DNA of 64,000 nucleotides from an uncultured Pseudomonadales bacterium (GCA_949372635.1 CASIAB010000004.1:124001-188000); one strand, 5' to 3'. Positions 9,249-19,019 are shown, counted from the stretch's first letter. Numbers and translations are program-made. Notes: generated from the letters alone by a model not told the origin.

Positions 9249-11916
9249 CAATTGATTGCAGTAATATTCTTTGCGCCCGCTGATAGCTAGGTGCCGTTTC
9301 CAGCGCTCTCAAGATATTTTCCTTTGCCTGAAGAGCCTGCCCATTATTCAAATAGGCCTGCGCCAAATTCGTCTGTGCTTCTGCCGGGTCATTGATCTCG
9401 AGTTTCAGTAGCACTTCGTATTCAGTAACCGCCAGTTGGCTGTCACCAATTGTTTCAGCGTAACTAGCCTTCAACTGATGCACGTCAGCTCTGTATGGAT
9501 CTACCTGAATCGCACGGTCGATATAGTACTCGGCACGCTCGAAGTTACTTTCCTCTAAAGCCGCCTCGGCCAAGATTATTGCTGAAGCGTAGTCGTGTTG
9601 GAGGTTCTGCAGGAGTAATTCCAATTGCTGTAGCTGCGCCTCGCGGTTGCCTTCTTGCTCATAAATCTGCGATAGCACCAGAGGAGGACTTGGGTAGCCG
9701 GTATAGGATGGCAAGAGTTCATAAGCCTGATTCAGATACTGCTTCGCCTCAAAGAAACTCTCTTCCTTAAACAAAACGATGCCCAGCTGCAAATAGGCTT
9801 GGAAGTCGCGATCATTTTCTTCAATTCGAGCGCGCATATGTTGCTTCAGAGATACATTATTGTAGAGCTCGGCGAGTATCGCGCTTGAGTTTTCACGTAC
9901 GCCGTGGCCATGGCCATCGCCTTCATCGGGCAGATCTTCGGTATGGACATATACGTTAATCTCGGCGACACGACGATCGATCCAGCCTCTGAAAGCGGCA
10001 TCGAATTGCCCTAAATTTTGATCGAAAACTTCATCAAATCGCTCTTCTTCTTCTTTTATAAATGCATACTGATCAACCAGCTCAACCAACTTCTCAAACC
10101 CGTACTCATCGGCTATGAAATCAACCACCAAATAGGCCTGAAAATAAGCGAAGCCCAGATCGGCACTGTTTTGTGCGCCGGAGAATCCAGAATTAAGATC
10201 AGCTACATGCAGCAACTTGTCTTGTTCTGAGGCGCGGACTAGATCAAGCCCCTGGCTTCGGCCCCAATAAGGTCTGCCCTCACGTTCTTCATAGACCGAA
10301 ATCCCCTCGGAGAGCCAGCGCGGCATCCTATTCCCTGTCATCTGCAAGGTGATTACATGCATGAACTCATGCCAGACGATTTCCTGCCAATTTGCAGAAA
10401 GTGTATCGGGCGAGATCAGCGTTATCACCTTACCGAAGCAGATTCCGACCAGCGGACCGATGTCGGGGAGTCCCACCGAGCGCACAGCAAAATCTTCAGA
10501 TTTTTCGAACACCTCGATCAGGATAGGCCCTTCGGGTTCGAAGCCATACTTCTTCGTCAGTGTGACCCAGCTTTCTTCTAGCAGAGGCTCAAGATAGGGC
10601 CAAAGTACATCAGCATCGTTCTCGCTCATGTGCACCTTGAAATGCTCGCTCTCAAGGGTCGTATAAGTTTCCAATGTATCGAAGACCTTTAACATATTTG
10701 AGGTCATCACATTGAAGGGATCGTTCTCGTAGCCTATCTCGAGATTGCCCTTGCCCTCTTCTTCTTCGCCAAGACGAATTAGATTACTTCCTAGCAGTGT
10801 GTATCCCTGCCAATACTGAGGATCTGCTGCAATTGCGGCACGAGCGAACTCCACAGCCTCATCGAATAGATAATTATTACCGAAGCTATCAGCAACATTG
10901 CCTAGAAAGATCGGATTATTTGGGCTGAAGGATTCAACCTGCGCAAGATAACCCCCGTAGTCCGCGCTGCGTTCTTCTAATGCCGCTTGCGAGGCCAGCA
11001 CGCTAAGTGTTTTCAACGACTCCGGGTTGAGAGCAAGTACGCGTTCGAAATAGTCCTGCGCCTCCTCTTCTCTCCCATTGACCATCAACAATTGGCCATA
11101 GGTTTCCATAGCTGAAATCGAATTAGGATTTATCGCGAGTGCTCGTTGTAATGCCCGCTCGTCACCAACTACATTCGCCATCCCCACAAGAGCAGGTACA
11201 TAACGGCCATTAATATCTATAGCTTCTTGATAAGAGCGCTCAGCATCGGAGGCATTATATTTCTCTAAAAAGAGATCGCCCCACAGGGAATGAGCTTCTA
11301 AATTGTTAGGGTTTGCGCGCGTTGCCTCGTTGAAGAGACTATTAGCATCATGAAAGTTACCCATCAACCAGCTTGCGAGCGCCACCATCGCTACGTCTTC
11401 AGAGGCGAAAACAAGACCATTGTTATAACGCTGCACAGCTTGATCCAAAACCGAGAACGCAATCTGCCTCTGTCCGACGAAGTCGAGTAAGCTACCGTAT
11501 TGAACCAAGGTACGTACAGGAGACTCTGCCAATCCGACTACAACCGATTCCAGTATCTCCAGCGCCTCTTTCGATTCGCCTACAGCTCGCTTAACTTCGG
11601 CAAGCTGCGTGCTGAGTAATGGGAAACGTGCATATTCATCGTCCTCTATTGCACTCTCAACAACGCTCATCGCCTCTTGATAGTTACCCATCATCGCGAA
11701 GGCCTTGCTTGCCCCAACCAGCCCCTCGTTGCGATCAAGGCCATCTGCCATCTGAAAGATATCGGTGGCCGCCGCATAGGAGCCTGTTATCAATAATTGC
11801 TCGCCGCGAAACAGCGCAGACTCACCCGTGTTGGTCTGCCCAGAATCCTGCGCAGAAACGCTGAATGCCAGACTCGCCAACAAGAACACGGCCGCTCCAG
11901 AGTGTTTTCTCGCCAT
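9232..11916 (-). CDS. Exported TPR protein with MA-clan metalloprotease domain
   Basis: 894 residues from the chosen ATG at 11916 (MARKHSGAAVFLLASLAF), which gives a clean Sec signal ending in VSAQ. The start is 4 bases after the preceding TAA; an ATG at 11958 would overlap that gene and bury the signal. Residues about 30-420 are tandem TPR units. A gluzincin-like domain follows, with WHEFMH near residue 512 and a downstream LSEGISVYEE giving the third zinc ligand. A second TPR array fills the C-terminus (about 690-890). A short His-rich stretch (GDGHGHG) lies between. The layout suggests a periplasmic protease with protein-binding repeats on both sides, matching an assembly or quality-control role for the operon. 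The substrate is unknown. Confidence 0.88.
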   Translation of the reverse strand: MARKHSGAAVFLLASLAFSVSAQDSGQTNTGESALFRGEQLLITGSYAAATDIFQMADGLDRNEGLVGASKAFAMMGNYQEAMSVVESAIEDDEYARFPLLSTQLAEVKRAVGESKEALEILESVVVGLAESPVRTLVQYGSLLDFVGQRQIAFSVLDQAVQRYNNGLVFASEDVAMVALASWLMGNFHDANSLFNEATRANPNNLEAHSLWGDLFLEKYNASDAERSYQEAIDINGRYVPALVGMANVVGDERALQRALAINPNSISAMETYGQLLMVNGREEEAQDYFERVLALNPESLKTLSVLASQAALEERSADYGGYLAQVESFSPNNPIFLGNVADSFGNNYLFDEAVEFARAAIAADPQYWQGYTLLGSNLIRLGEEEEGKGNLEIGYENDPFNVMTSNMLKVFDTLETYTTLESEHFKVHMSENDADVLWPYLEPLLEESWVTLTKKYGFEPEGPILIEVFEKSEDFAVRSVGLPDIGPLVGICFGKVITLISPDTLSANWQEIVWHEFMHVITLQMTGNRMPRWLSEGISVYEEREGRPYWGRSQGLDLVRASEQDKLLHVADLNSGFSGAQNSADLGFAYFQAYLVVDFIADEYGFEKLVELVDQYAFIKEEEERFDEVFDQNLGQFDAAFRGWIDRRVAEINVYVHTEDLPDEGDGHGHGVRENSSAILAELYNNVSLKQHMRARIEENDRDFQAYLQLGIVLFKEESFFEAKQYLNQAYELLPSYTGYPSPPLVLSQIYEQEGNREAQLQQLELLLQNLQHDYASAIILAEAALEESNFERAEYYIDRAIQVDPYRADVHQLKASYAETIGDSQLAVTEYEVLLKLEINDPAEAQTNLAQAYLNNGQALQAKENILRALETAPSYQRAQRILLQSIDGDSD

Positions 11917-11920
11917 AGGT

Positions 11921-12997
11921 TTATTGTCCACTTGATTCACCCTGGTTAACGACTTCATTGAATTGTGCTGTGGCTCTAGCTAGGTCTACAAGCAACTCTT
12001 CCATCTGCTGCCAGTAGTCTTGTTCTAGAAATTCTACCTTACGCCCTCTCAGTATAAAGACCGAACGCTCTAAGTCCTGCAGGCGACTCTTTAGCTGAAT
12101 TGCTTCTGCGGAGAGGCCGGAAGTGTCATCTACCAAATTGTCTATGTACGCTATTTCCGCCAGCCTCCCATCGATCTCAGCCACAGTTGGATTCAGGCTA
12201 AACAACGCATCGCCGTTGTCATCAAGGCCCGCATGCTCGGAGGCTAACCTACCTTGTTCTTCATAATAGTCTTCTACGTTGCTCTTGGCATAGTTGAATG
12301 CTTCTAAAATAGACACCCTATTATTCTTGTCTCTATCTCCATTACGATTATCTAACGCCTCAATAAAGTAGTTCGAGAAGATTGGATCGAATTTTTCTGA
12401 GGAGGACCGCGTAGATGAAACTACAACGCGCCCTTCGTTAGATAGAGACGCCGAAAATCCGTAACTCGCCGAGGTTGTATTGACTATAATCATGTCCTGT
12501 TGATCGAAGATATCCAACATGCCAGCAAATTGCCCACCGGTAATATCGGGGCCAACAATATTAAACTTCGACTCTTCTTCCGCTCCACTGCCATGACCGA
12601 TTAGATAAATTGTTATCTGATCACCGGGCTGAACCACTGATTGCAAAAGAGCGAGCTCTTGTTGAATGCCTTCTAAGTCGCAGGCGGCATCGATTCTCTG
12701 ACTACCGACTCCTTCCACTTCGCCGCGGTCATACAACAGAGAGATCGTGCTGGAACTATAGCCATAGTCCCTAGCTAAAATATCATGCAGTGAAAATGCC
12801 CACTGTCGAAACTGTGATTTATTCTCGTCACCGACCGTTGGACCAGCAAGAATAACAGCGTACTTTGTTGAATCTTCCCTATCGAGAAAGAAATCGTTCT
12901 CGCTGGAATCGCCATCGCCCTGCGCGCTAGCGGCATTGGCAAGCAATACTCCTAAACCGACAGCGAAATTTTTCAAAAAGAGGCTCATAGTCTTCAT
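11921..12997 (-). CDS. Exported caspase-like (C13/legumain-like) protein lacking the catalytic Cys
   Basis: 358 residues from the ATG at 12997, which gives a signal peptide (MKTMSLFLKNFAVG...ASAQ). Longer in-frame starts overlap the previous gene and spoil the signal. The mature protein has the caspase/hemoglobinase order: AVILAGPTVGDENK, ITIYLIGHGSG with the conserved His near residue 133, then DMIIVNTTSASYGF near 165-178. In active C13 enzymes the last strand carries the nucleophile Cys (as in EACESGS); here it reads NTTSAS with no Cys. A coiled-coil C-terminus (about 300-350) follows. It is therefore either a pseudo-protease with a binding role or an enzyme using a Ser/Thr. It starts 26 bases after the VWA gene and ends 4 bases before the TPR-protease gene. 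Confidence 0.8.
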   Translation of the reverse strand: MKTMSLFLKNFAVGLGVLLANAASAQGDGDSSENDFFLDREDSTKYAVILAGPTVGDENKSQFRQWAFSLHDILARDYGYSSSTISLLYDRGEVEGVGSQRIDAACDLEGIQQELALLQSVVQPGDQITIYLIGHGSGAEEESKFNIVGPDITGGQFAGMLDIFDQQDMIIVNTTSASYGFSASLSNEGRVVVSSTRSSSEKFDPIFSNYFIEALDNRNGDRDKNNRVSILEAFNYAKSNVEDYYEEQGRLASEHAGLDDNGDALFSLNPTVAEIDGRLAEIAYIDNLVDDTSGLSAEAIQLKSRLQDLERSVFILRGRKVEFLEQDYWQQMEELLVDLARATAQFNEVVNQGESSGQ

Positions 12998-13023
12998 AAG
13001 TTTATTTATACTGCTCTCATACG

Positions 13024-15327
13024 TTACGACAAACCTTTGGTTCGTCTGCTTACCCAATCCACACAGAGTAATAGAATTAATAGGGCTAACAACCAAGGTC
13101 GATCCCAAAGATCTATCTGCACTTCGCGAGAATAGGCGTTCGGAGTAAATTCGATCGTATTAGCCAATTCGCTTGCTACCGACAAGTTAAAATAGCTGCC
13201 GCCACTAACCTCGGCGATGCGAGACATAAGGCCGCTGTCGAGTTCGGCGTTTGTGTATTCACGCAATGATGGTGTGACCACGAAGGCCGCAGTTTTCTCT
13301 GCGCTGGAATCGCTCGTCTCTCCGGCGGCACTCGCCACATCTACGAGCAAGCTATAAACCCCTTCTTCTTCAGCTATGAAGTTCGCTCTATAGACGCCGT
13401 CTTCTTCAATATCCCATTCCATAGGAGCATCGATAAATTCTTCGAGAGGGTTTGAAGTCTGCATCCACAGCGTCGCGTCGTTGTCCGCCTCGTATTCGTT
13501 ATTGAGCACGGTCGCCCTTACGTTAACTTCATCACCAACGTTATAGAACTCTCGATCGAACTCGATAGTAATTCGTTCTGGGGCCGAGACGGCCAGCCAG
13601 CGCAATATCTGACGCCAGAGTGTTTCATGAGACTCATCTGCCGCAGGCATCATCATCTGCCAACGCCAAGTACTTGCAGTGGTCAAAGACATGCTGCGAC
13701 CCGAGCCATAGCGCTGCGATGCGAGAAGCGGGAGTGCCTGATTTTGGTATTGCAGCAAGGGATGCTCTATTAACACTTCCGCGCCAGGCTTGATCCGACC
13801 CGTTACATAAGTACCCTGTAACTCAGGCATCTGTCTCCACAGCGCTTGATTCTCCGAATCATCGGCGGAGAGACGCAGCAAAGGCGAGAACTCGCCATTA
13901 CGAGTGAGTCGCGGATAGAATAGCTCGCCGGTAGGATGATCACCGCGGCGAATTCCGCCACGTAAATGAGCAGGTAAGAAGCCCTCTTCGACAAGTGTGA
14001 TAGGAAGAATATCAGCTATTGGGCTACCAATAAATTCTTCGTCGACCATTCCACTCATCAGAAAACCGCCACCACGTTCGGCAACGAAATCCTCTAGCAT
14101 TTGAAGTTGGTCAGCATTGAAGAAATCGAACTCTATGTCACCCAGAACGATCGCTTCATATTCAAATAACTCCTCGAGATCCTCTGGGAAACCACTACTA
14201 AGCTCTGTAGCCGATTCGATACCCTGACGATAGTATTTTTCTGGTCCTGTTTGCAAATAGGTTGCCAGGCGGAGTGAATTGTCACCGGACACTGCACGGC
14301 GTATAAACTTGTATTCGTTGCGTGGGTGACCTTCTAAATAAAGTATGTCCAGCGCTTCTTTCTCAGTGTTATCAACTAAAAAACTGTAACTGTTGTTCTT
14401 GTCGATGATCTCACCTGTCTGCAATTCAACATTCAGGTCATAGACAATCAAATCTGGACGCTCGGGGGTTATCTCTAACTCAAAGCGGCGAGTCACTCCC
14501 TCTGCGCCTAGAATGACCACATCGGAGACTACCTGAGTATCTCCATCCATGATGGAAAGCTCGACTTCTTGCCCCTCATAGCCCTGATGATTTACCGCAA
14601 CTTGAACATTGAAGACAGAGCCTTCTAACACTGTCTTCGCAGCACTCACATCGACAATGCCGATGTCTTGGGGAATATCTTCCTGTCCTACTCCGATGGT
14701 GAATACTGGTATCTGTCTGGCACCAAAATCTTGAGCGGTAGCCAGAGGATCATCATCGCTATTATCGGCGCCATCACTGACTAAAATTATACCGCCCAGG
14801 GGAAGTCCGTTAAGCTGATCATCCACATAACTTAAGGCCTGATCAATAGATGAAGCGGTGCCTTCTTCGCTTAATTCCTCTATGCCAGCTATTCTCTGTG
14901 TCTGGTTGTCGAAACGAAAAGTGCGGATCTGAAAGGATTCGGAAAGTTCATCGAATAGACCGTTTTCATAGAGTTGTTCTTCGACGGCGGCCTGCCGAGT
15001 TTGCCCATCAGAAAGGTCGGAGATGGACATGCTCTGCGAATCATCGATTAAAACAGCGAGGTAAGTTTCTTGTGGCGAAACCTGCAGCGTAGTCACTACC
15101 GGTCTTAACAAACAAAACAGAAGCAGTACCAATACACTAGAACGTATACCGATAAAGAAAGCCTTCCAAGGGGTGCTGAGCTGCCTTGTTGTTTTGCGAT
15201 AGGCAAACCAAACACCGATCGTGATCAGCACAACCAATAGGGCAAATAGCCACGGACTAATACCATAAGCAAAAGTGAATGTGCCGTCTTCGAGAGCAGT
15301 TAAAAAGTTAGGCTGTGAGTATTCCAT
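13024..15327 (-). CDS. Membrane protein with VWA and amidotransferase-like domains
   Basis: 767 residues. Two TM segments (about 23-42 and 54-72) precede a VWA domain with the metal-site motif IDDSQSMS near residue 95 and IILVSDGADNSDDD near 178. Ig-like strands follow, then a class I glutamine amidotransferase-like region (about 325-580; ILYLEGHPRNEYKF, EAIVLGDIEFDFF, RGGGFLMSGM) in which no catalytic Cys is seen. Another Ig-like region and a C-terminal TM segment (about 745-760) end the protein. It is a larger parallel of the BatA-like protein encoded at the other end of the operon. Its ATG is 2 bases after the DUF4175 stop, so the two are translated together. Confidence 0.88.
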   Translation of the reverse strand: MEYSQPNFLTALEDGTFTFAYGISPWLFALLVVLITIGVWFAYRKTTRQLSTPWKAFFIGIRSSVLVLLLFCLLRPVVTTLQVSPQETYLAVLIDDSQSMSISDLSDGQTRQAAVEEQLYENGLFDELSESFQIRTFRFDNQTQRIAGIEELSEEGTASSIDQALSYVDDQLNGLPLGGIILVSDGADNSDDDPLATAQDFGARQIPVFTIGVGQEDIPQDIGIVDVSAAKTVLEGSVFNVQVAVNHQGYEGQEVELSIMDGDTQVVSDVVILGAEGVTRRFELEITPERPDLIVYDLNVELQTGEIIDKNNSYSFLVDNTEKEALDILYLEGHPRNEYKFIRRAVSGDNSLRLATYLQTGPEKYYRQGIESATELSSGFPEDLEELFEYEAIVLGDIEFDFFNADQLQMLEDFVAERGGGFLMSGMVDEEFIGSPIADILPITLVEEGFLPAHLRGGIRRGDHPTGELFYPRLTRNGEFSPLLRLSADDSENQALWRQMPELQGTYVTGRIKPGAEVLIEHPLLQYQNQALPLLASQRYGSGRSMSLTTASTWRWQMMMPAADESHETLWRQILRWLAVSAPERITIEFDREFYNVGDEVNVRATVLNNEYEADNDATLWMQTSNPLEEFIDAPMEWDIEEDGVYRANFIAEEEGVYSLLVDVASAAGETSDSSAEKTAAFVVTPSLREYTNAELDSGLMSRIAEVSGGSYFNLSVASELANTIEFTPNAYSREVQIDLWDRPWLLALLILLLCVDWVSRRTKGLS

Positions 15328-15329
15328 TG

Positions 15330-18300
15330 CTACTGATCTGTATTCACTGATCCCTGATTCTCAGACAATACACGATAGTATTCTTCCACTAGATCTCGGT
15401 ACTCATCAGGGATATCTTCATCAACGGTGGCGTAGAGTTTGTTGTTGATGTTATCCAGCTCTGCCTGAGCGCGCAGTGCTCCCTCGAGTTCTGTTATCGG
15501 TTGGAGTAGTTGTCTAAATAGTTCTGGTTGATTGAGAAAGTCTTCGATATCTTGCTGCGTCAATTGCTGGCGAATAGATCTGGCATTGCCAATATTATTC
15601 GGCGTGCCTTGAGCACCTACACGTCCGCCCGTACCTAATTGCTGTTCACTACCTGCGCCACCCCCAACGGCCTGCTGCTGTCCACTTCCTTGACCTTGTT
15701 GGCCCTGCTGCCTTTGTTGGCCCTGCTGCCCCAATTGACCGCGCTGACCTGGCTGATTACCCCCAGCACGCGCTTGATCTTGCAATTGCTGCGTGAGTTG
15801 CTGCGCTAATTGTTGCGTTTGCTCCAATTGCTCACGCATCTCCCGTAACGATGGTGCCTCGCCTCCTGATTCCTGCCCCCCCTCATTGAACGCTAAAGCC
15901 TGCTGCTCTAGATCTTCTACCTGCTGACGCAATTGTGCAGCATCACTAGCCACCTGCTGCACTTGATCTGACGTAGAGTCTCCACTGGAGGGATTCAATG
16001 CTGCTAGGCTCTGCGCGAATTCTTCAATCGAACCCTCGAGCTCCTGTTCTATGTCTACCGATAGATTCACCATGCCATTGCGCAAGACGCGGCTGCTAGT
16101 CTGCATCTCTTCGCGAAGCGGTCTGAGTTCTCGGCTCGCTGCCTGCGCCTGAGACATCAAGCGCTGATCTTCGTTATCACCACGAGCAATGATCGCTCTA
16201 AGCATGTCCTCAATTTCTTTCAGATCTTTTTGTTGCTGCTGCTGTTCCTCGATGAGGCTCTGTAGATTGGCATCATCGCGAACGGCTTGTCGCGTCTGCC
16301 CAAGCCCCTGCTCTCGGATAGTTTCCTGCAAGCTTTCTTGCAGATCTCGTTGTTGTTGCAGCAGTTGCTGCCCACGCTGACCAAGATTTTGCGCAAGCTG
16401 ATTCACAGAACGCTCGGACTGTTGACTCATCTCTCGTTGCTGCTCGCGTAGATTTTCCAATGCCTTCTGCGATCTGGCGGCTGCAATTGCCGCCGTGTCA
16501 CTCTGAGAGGCTTCCTGCATTTGCTGTGCTGCTCGCTGCAAGGCCGTCTGCGGCTGCTGTTGCTGCCCACCGCTAGCGCCGCCGGAAGAAGACGAGGTAC
16601 TGCTCGATTGGGACTGCGACTGGGAGGAAGCTTGCTGGCTTTGTTGTTGTGATTGAGAACTTTGTTGACCCCGATTCAACTGCTGGGCTAGCTGCTCCAC
16701 CTCACGGCTGAGCTGCTCCTGCTGACGCATTAAACGTTCTAACTCGCGCCGCTTCTGCTCCTCTGTCATTTGTTCTTCGCGTCTGGCTAAATTGCGCTGC
16801 GCACGAGTCAGACCTTCTTGTCTGCGAGCTAGTTCTTCCAGCTTATTCGCTTCTTCAGTTTCCTGCTGCGAGCCGCCACCCCCAGCACTGTTTGGTGTCT
16901 CATAGCGATTTTCAAGTTGCCCCATCTCCATCTCGAATAGTTCGCGAAGATCTTCACGCTCCTGTTGAGCGCCACCACCGCCGCCTCCACCGCCGCCTTG
17001 CTCCATGGAGATATTGGTACGATTGATATTCGCTTCAGCCTTCAATACATATTGAAGTGCTAGCTGCTCGGGTTTCAAGGCACTGTTGATCTGCTCCTTA
17101 CCAAGCTCATCCGCCGCCTTATTCATTTGGTCTATAGCTAGTGAAAGGTTTTCTACGGCGGCATCGTAGCTCGCATCGGAGAAACTGACACGCTCAGCAA
17201 GACGGTCTATAGATCGACGCGTCCGCTCAGTCGCCTCGAGTTGAGACTCTGAAATAATCTCAGCATCGGATGCAAATTCTTCCGGCGACACCTTCGCCTG
17301 TCTGTTCTTTAGCTTCCATGTCGCCGCGATAATGTCTTTCTGTATCTGCACCAACGCGCTGCTATCAGCGCTTTCGCCTTCACCGCCTCCGCCACCACCG
17401 CCGCTGCCGCCGGACTGGCGGAATTCCTGATCGGTGGGTATAACCTGCAGAAAGTAAATATCGGATATAACTTCAACCGGTCCCTCAAGACCGTTGTTGT
17501 CAGCAAGAGTGAGGAAATAGCTAACGAAGTCGCCAGGCTCTACATCAAGGTCTTCCAAATAGATAAGCTCGTCGCCAGACACCTCGCGCAAATTCTGTTC
17601 GGGTAGAAAATCAACTTGTACTTCGTCTGCGCCTACAACACTGTAATTCAAAGTGAACTTACTCAGGCCATAGTCATCGCTAGCGTCAATCTCGAGTACA
17701 ACTTCCTCCAGAGGCATGACATCTTGATCTTGGCCCGGTCTCTTCAGTACCAATTCTGGAGGTGTATCTTCGATAGAGCGAATGAAATAGTCGAGCGGAT
17801 TCTTACTTTGCAAATCAGAAAAATCCGTCGCAGAAATACGATACACACCATCTTGATTCACAGTAAATTTAGCGCGGCCTATATTGCCATCCATCACTAG
17901 ACTAATGTCAGCATAAGGGGGAGGTAGATTGATCTCATCTTCATCCGCGCTATAAATTTCGTCGAACTCTACAACTGCTGAACTAATATTTTTATTGAAG
18001 GTTACTAACAGTTCTACTTCCGTTCCTTCCGGGACTACTAAATCGCCACTGTTTTCTTCCGTAATGTCCTCCATTTCCGTGTACTCGGGATAGTCCATAG
18101 CTAAATCTATTCGCTCGATTTGCGGTAGATCGAACAGGTCGATCTGATATTGCGCCGAGCTCTGCTCGCCACGCTCATCAAAGGTGACATAATAAGTGGT
18201 GTCTTCCGCCAAAGAAGGAATGAAGTAGCTATAAGTTGCGTTGTCGCTGCCACTGCCATCGCGATTCATTGTAGCGTCGCGCCAATTCACATTATCATCT

Positions 18301-19019
18301 TGAAGACGCAGATTAATCGTGCCGGGTATCGCGTTCCTAACGCGAGCTGTGATCGTCACGCTACCCCCGCGCTGCATCTCCAGATCGCCCGGCTCTACAC
18401 TGATTTCGATATCTGGCAGCACCTCAACGACTACTAAAGGATCGCTAATAGCGAATGGCCATGCCAGTCGACTTGCCGCATTGAATAAGACGTCGGAGCT
18501 AAGGAACATTCCCACCACCACAAAGGCAACGGCGGCCGCCGACACGAGAGAAAAGTAGGAAGTTTTAGCAGGCGCAACTGTCTTAACCTGTTCTTGTTGA
18601 AGCTGCACATGTTCTTGAGCATCCAACCACAGCTGTTGAATGAACTGCTGAGAAACACCGCGCTTGCCGTTTGCTAAATCGTCTTCGGTAAACTCCAGCG
18701 AGGTTAGCAGACGCTGCTCTAAATCAGGAATATGATCTTCTACATAATGGGCGAGTTTGCGGTCATCGGTTGTCTGTTTCCCCAAAACCTTGATCAAACG
18801 CCAGACTAGTAAGCCAATGCTCAGCACTGACAATGAAAATAAGATTGTTGTGCCGGTCTTGTTAGGCTCTAACCAGAGTGTCGCCACGCTGAGCGACAAA
18901 ATTAATACTGAGATGGCGATAACGAAATAGCTCACCTGCTTCAGAACAAACAGGTTGCTGCGACGCCGACGAAGGTTCTTCAGGGTTTCGCGAAGACTAT
19001 CGAATGTGGGAGACGACAT
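15330..19019 (-). CDS. DUF4175 family giant membrane protein, Gln-rich coiled coil
   Basis: 1229 residues and probably the first gene of the MoxR/Bat operon. Two TM segments lie at about 24-75 and a third at about 155-178; an extracytoplasmic Ig-like region follows (about 200-540). A Gly linker (GGSGGGGGGGEGES) near 545 starts a very long helical part running to the C-terminus. It is rich in Gln, Glu, Arg and Ser with further poly-Gly and poly-Gln breaks, for example around residues 680, 770-830 and 1085-1150. Family knowledge: DUF4175 proteins occur next to MoxR/DUF58/VWA genes and have no assigned activity. The architecture suggests an envelope-spanning scaffold. The ATG has GAAGAG about 8 bases upstream. 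Confidence 0.88.
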   Translation of the reverse strand: MSSPTFDSLRETLKNLRRRRSNLFVLKQVSYFVIAISVLILSLSVATLWLEPNKTGTTILFSLSVLSIGLLVWRLIKVLGKQTTDDRKLAHYVEDHIPDLEQRLLTSLEFTEDDLANGKRGVSQQFIQQLWLDAQEHVQLQQEQVKTVAPAKTSYFSLVSAAAVAFVVVGMFLSSDVLFNAASRLAWPFAISDPLVVVEVLPDIEISVEPGDLEMQRGGSVTITARVRNAIPGTINLRLQDDNVNWRDATMNRDGSGSDNATYSYFIPSLAEDTTYYVTFDERGEQSSAQYQIDLFDLPQIERIDLAMDYPEYTEMEDITEENSGDLVVPEGTEVELLVTFNKNISSAVVEFDEIYSADEDEINLPPPYADISLVMDGNIGRAKFTVNQDGVYRISATDFSDLQSKNPLDYFIRSIEDTPPELVLKRPGQDQDVMPLEEVVLEIDASDDYGLSKFTLNYSVVGADEVQVDFLPEQNLREVSGDELIYLEDLDVEPGDFVSYFLTLADNNGLEGPVEVISDIYFLQVIPTDQEFRQSGGSGGGGGGGEGESADSSALVQIQKDIIAATWKLKNRQAKVSPEEFASDAEIISESQLEATERTRRSIDRLAERVSFSDASYDAAVENLSLAIDQMNKAADELGKEQINSALKPEQLALQYVLKAEANINRTNISMEQGGGGGGGGGAQQEREDLRELFEMEMGQLENRYETPNSAGGGGSQQETEEANKLEELARRQEGLTRAQRNLARREEQMTEEQKRRELERLMRQQEQLSREVEQLAQQLNRGQQSSQSQQQSQQASSQSQSQSSSTSSSSGGASGGQQQQPQTALQRAAQQMQEASQSDTAAIAAARSQKALENLREQQREMSQQSERSVNQLAQNLGQRGQQLLQQQRDLQESLQETIREQGLGQTRQAVRDDANLQSLIEEQQQQQKDLKEIEDMLRAIIARGDNEDQRLMSQAQAASRELRPLREEMQTSSRVLRNGMVNLSVDIEQELEGSIEEFAQSLAALNPSSGDSTSDQVQQVASDAAQLRQQVEDLEQQALAFNEGGQESGGEAPSLREMREQLEQTQQLAQQLTQQLQDQARAGGNQPGQRGQLGQQGQQRQQGQQGQGSGQQQAVGGGAGSEQQLGTGGRVGAQGTPNNIGNARSIRQQLTQQDIEDFLNQPELFRQLLQPITELEGALRAQAELDNINNKLYATVDEDIPDEYRDLVEEYYRVLSENQGSVNTDQ

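Noticed and set aside
16180..16400. Cys/Ser-rich plus-strand frame in the DUF4175 gene
   Set aside because: It is the complement of Gln-rich codons, which produces Cys/Ser runs automatically.
15640..16700. Tandem nucleotide repeats in the DUF4175 gene as a repeat array
   Set aside because: The repetitive look comes from Gln, Gly and Ser codons; units vary in length and sequence, so no true array is present.
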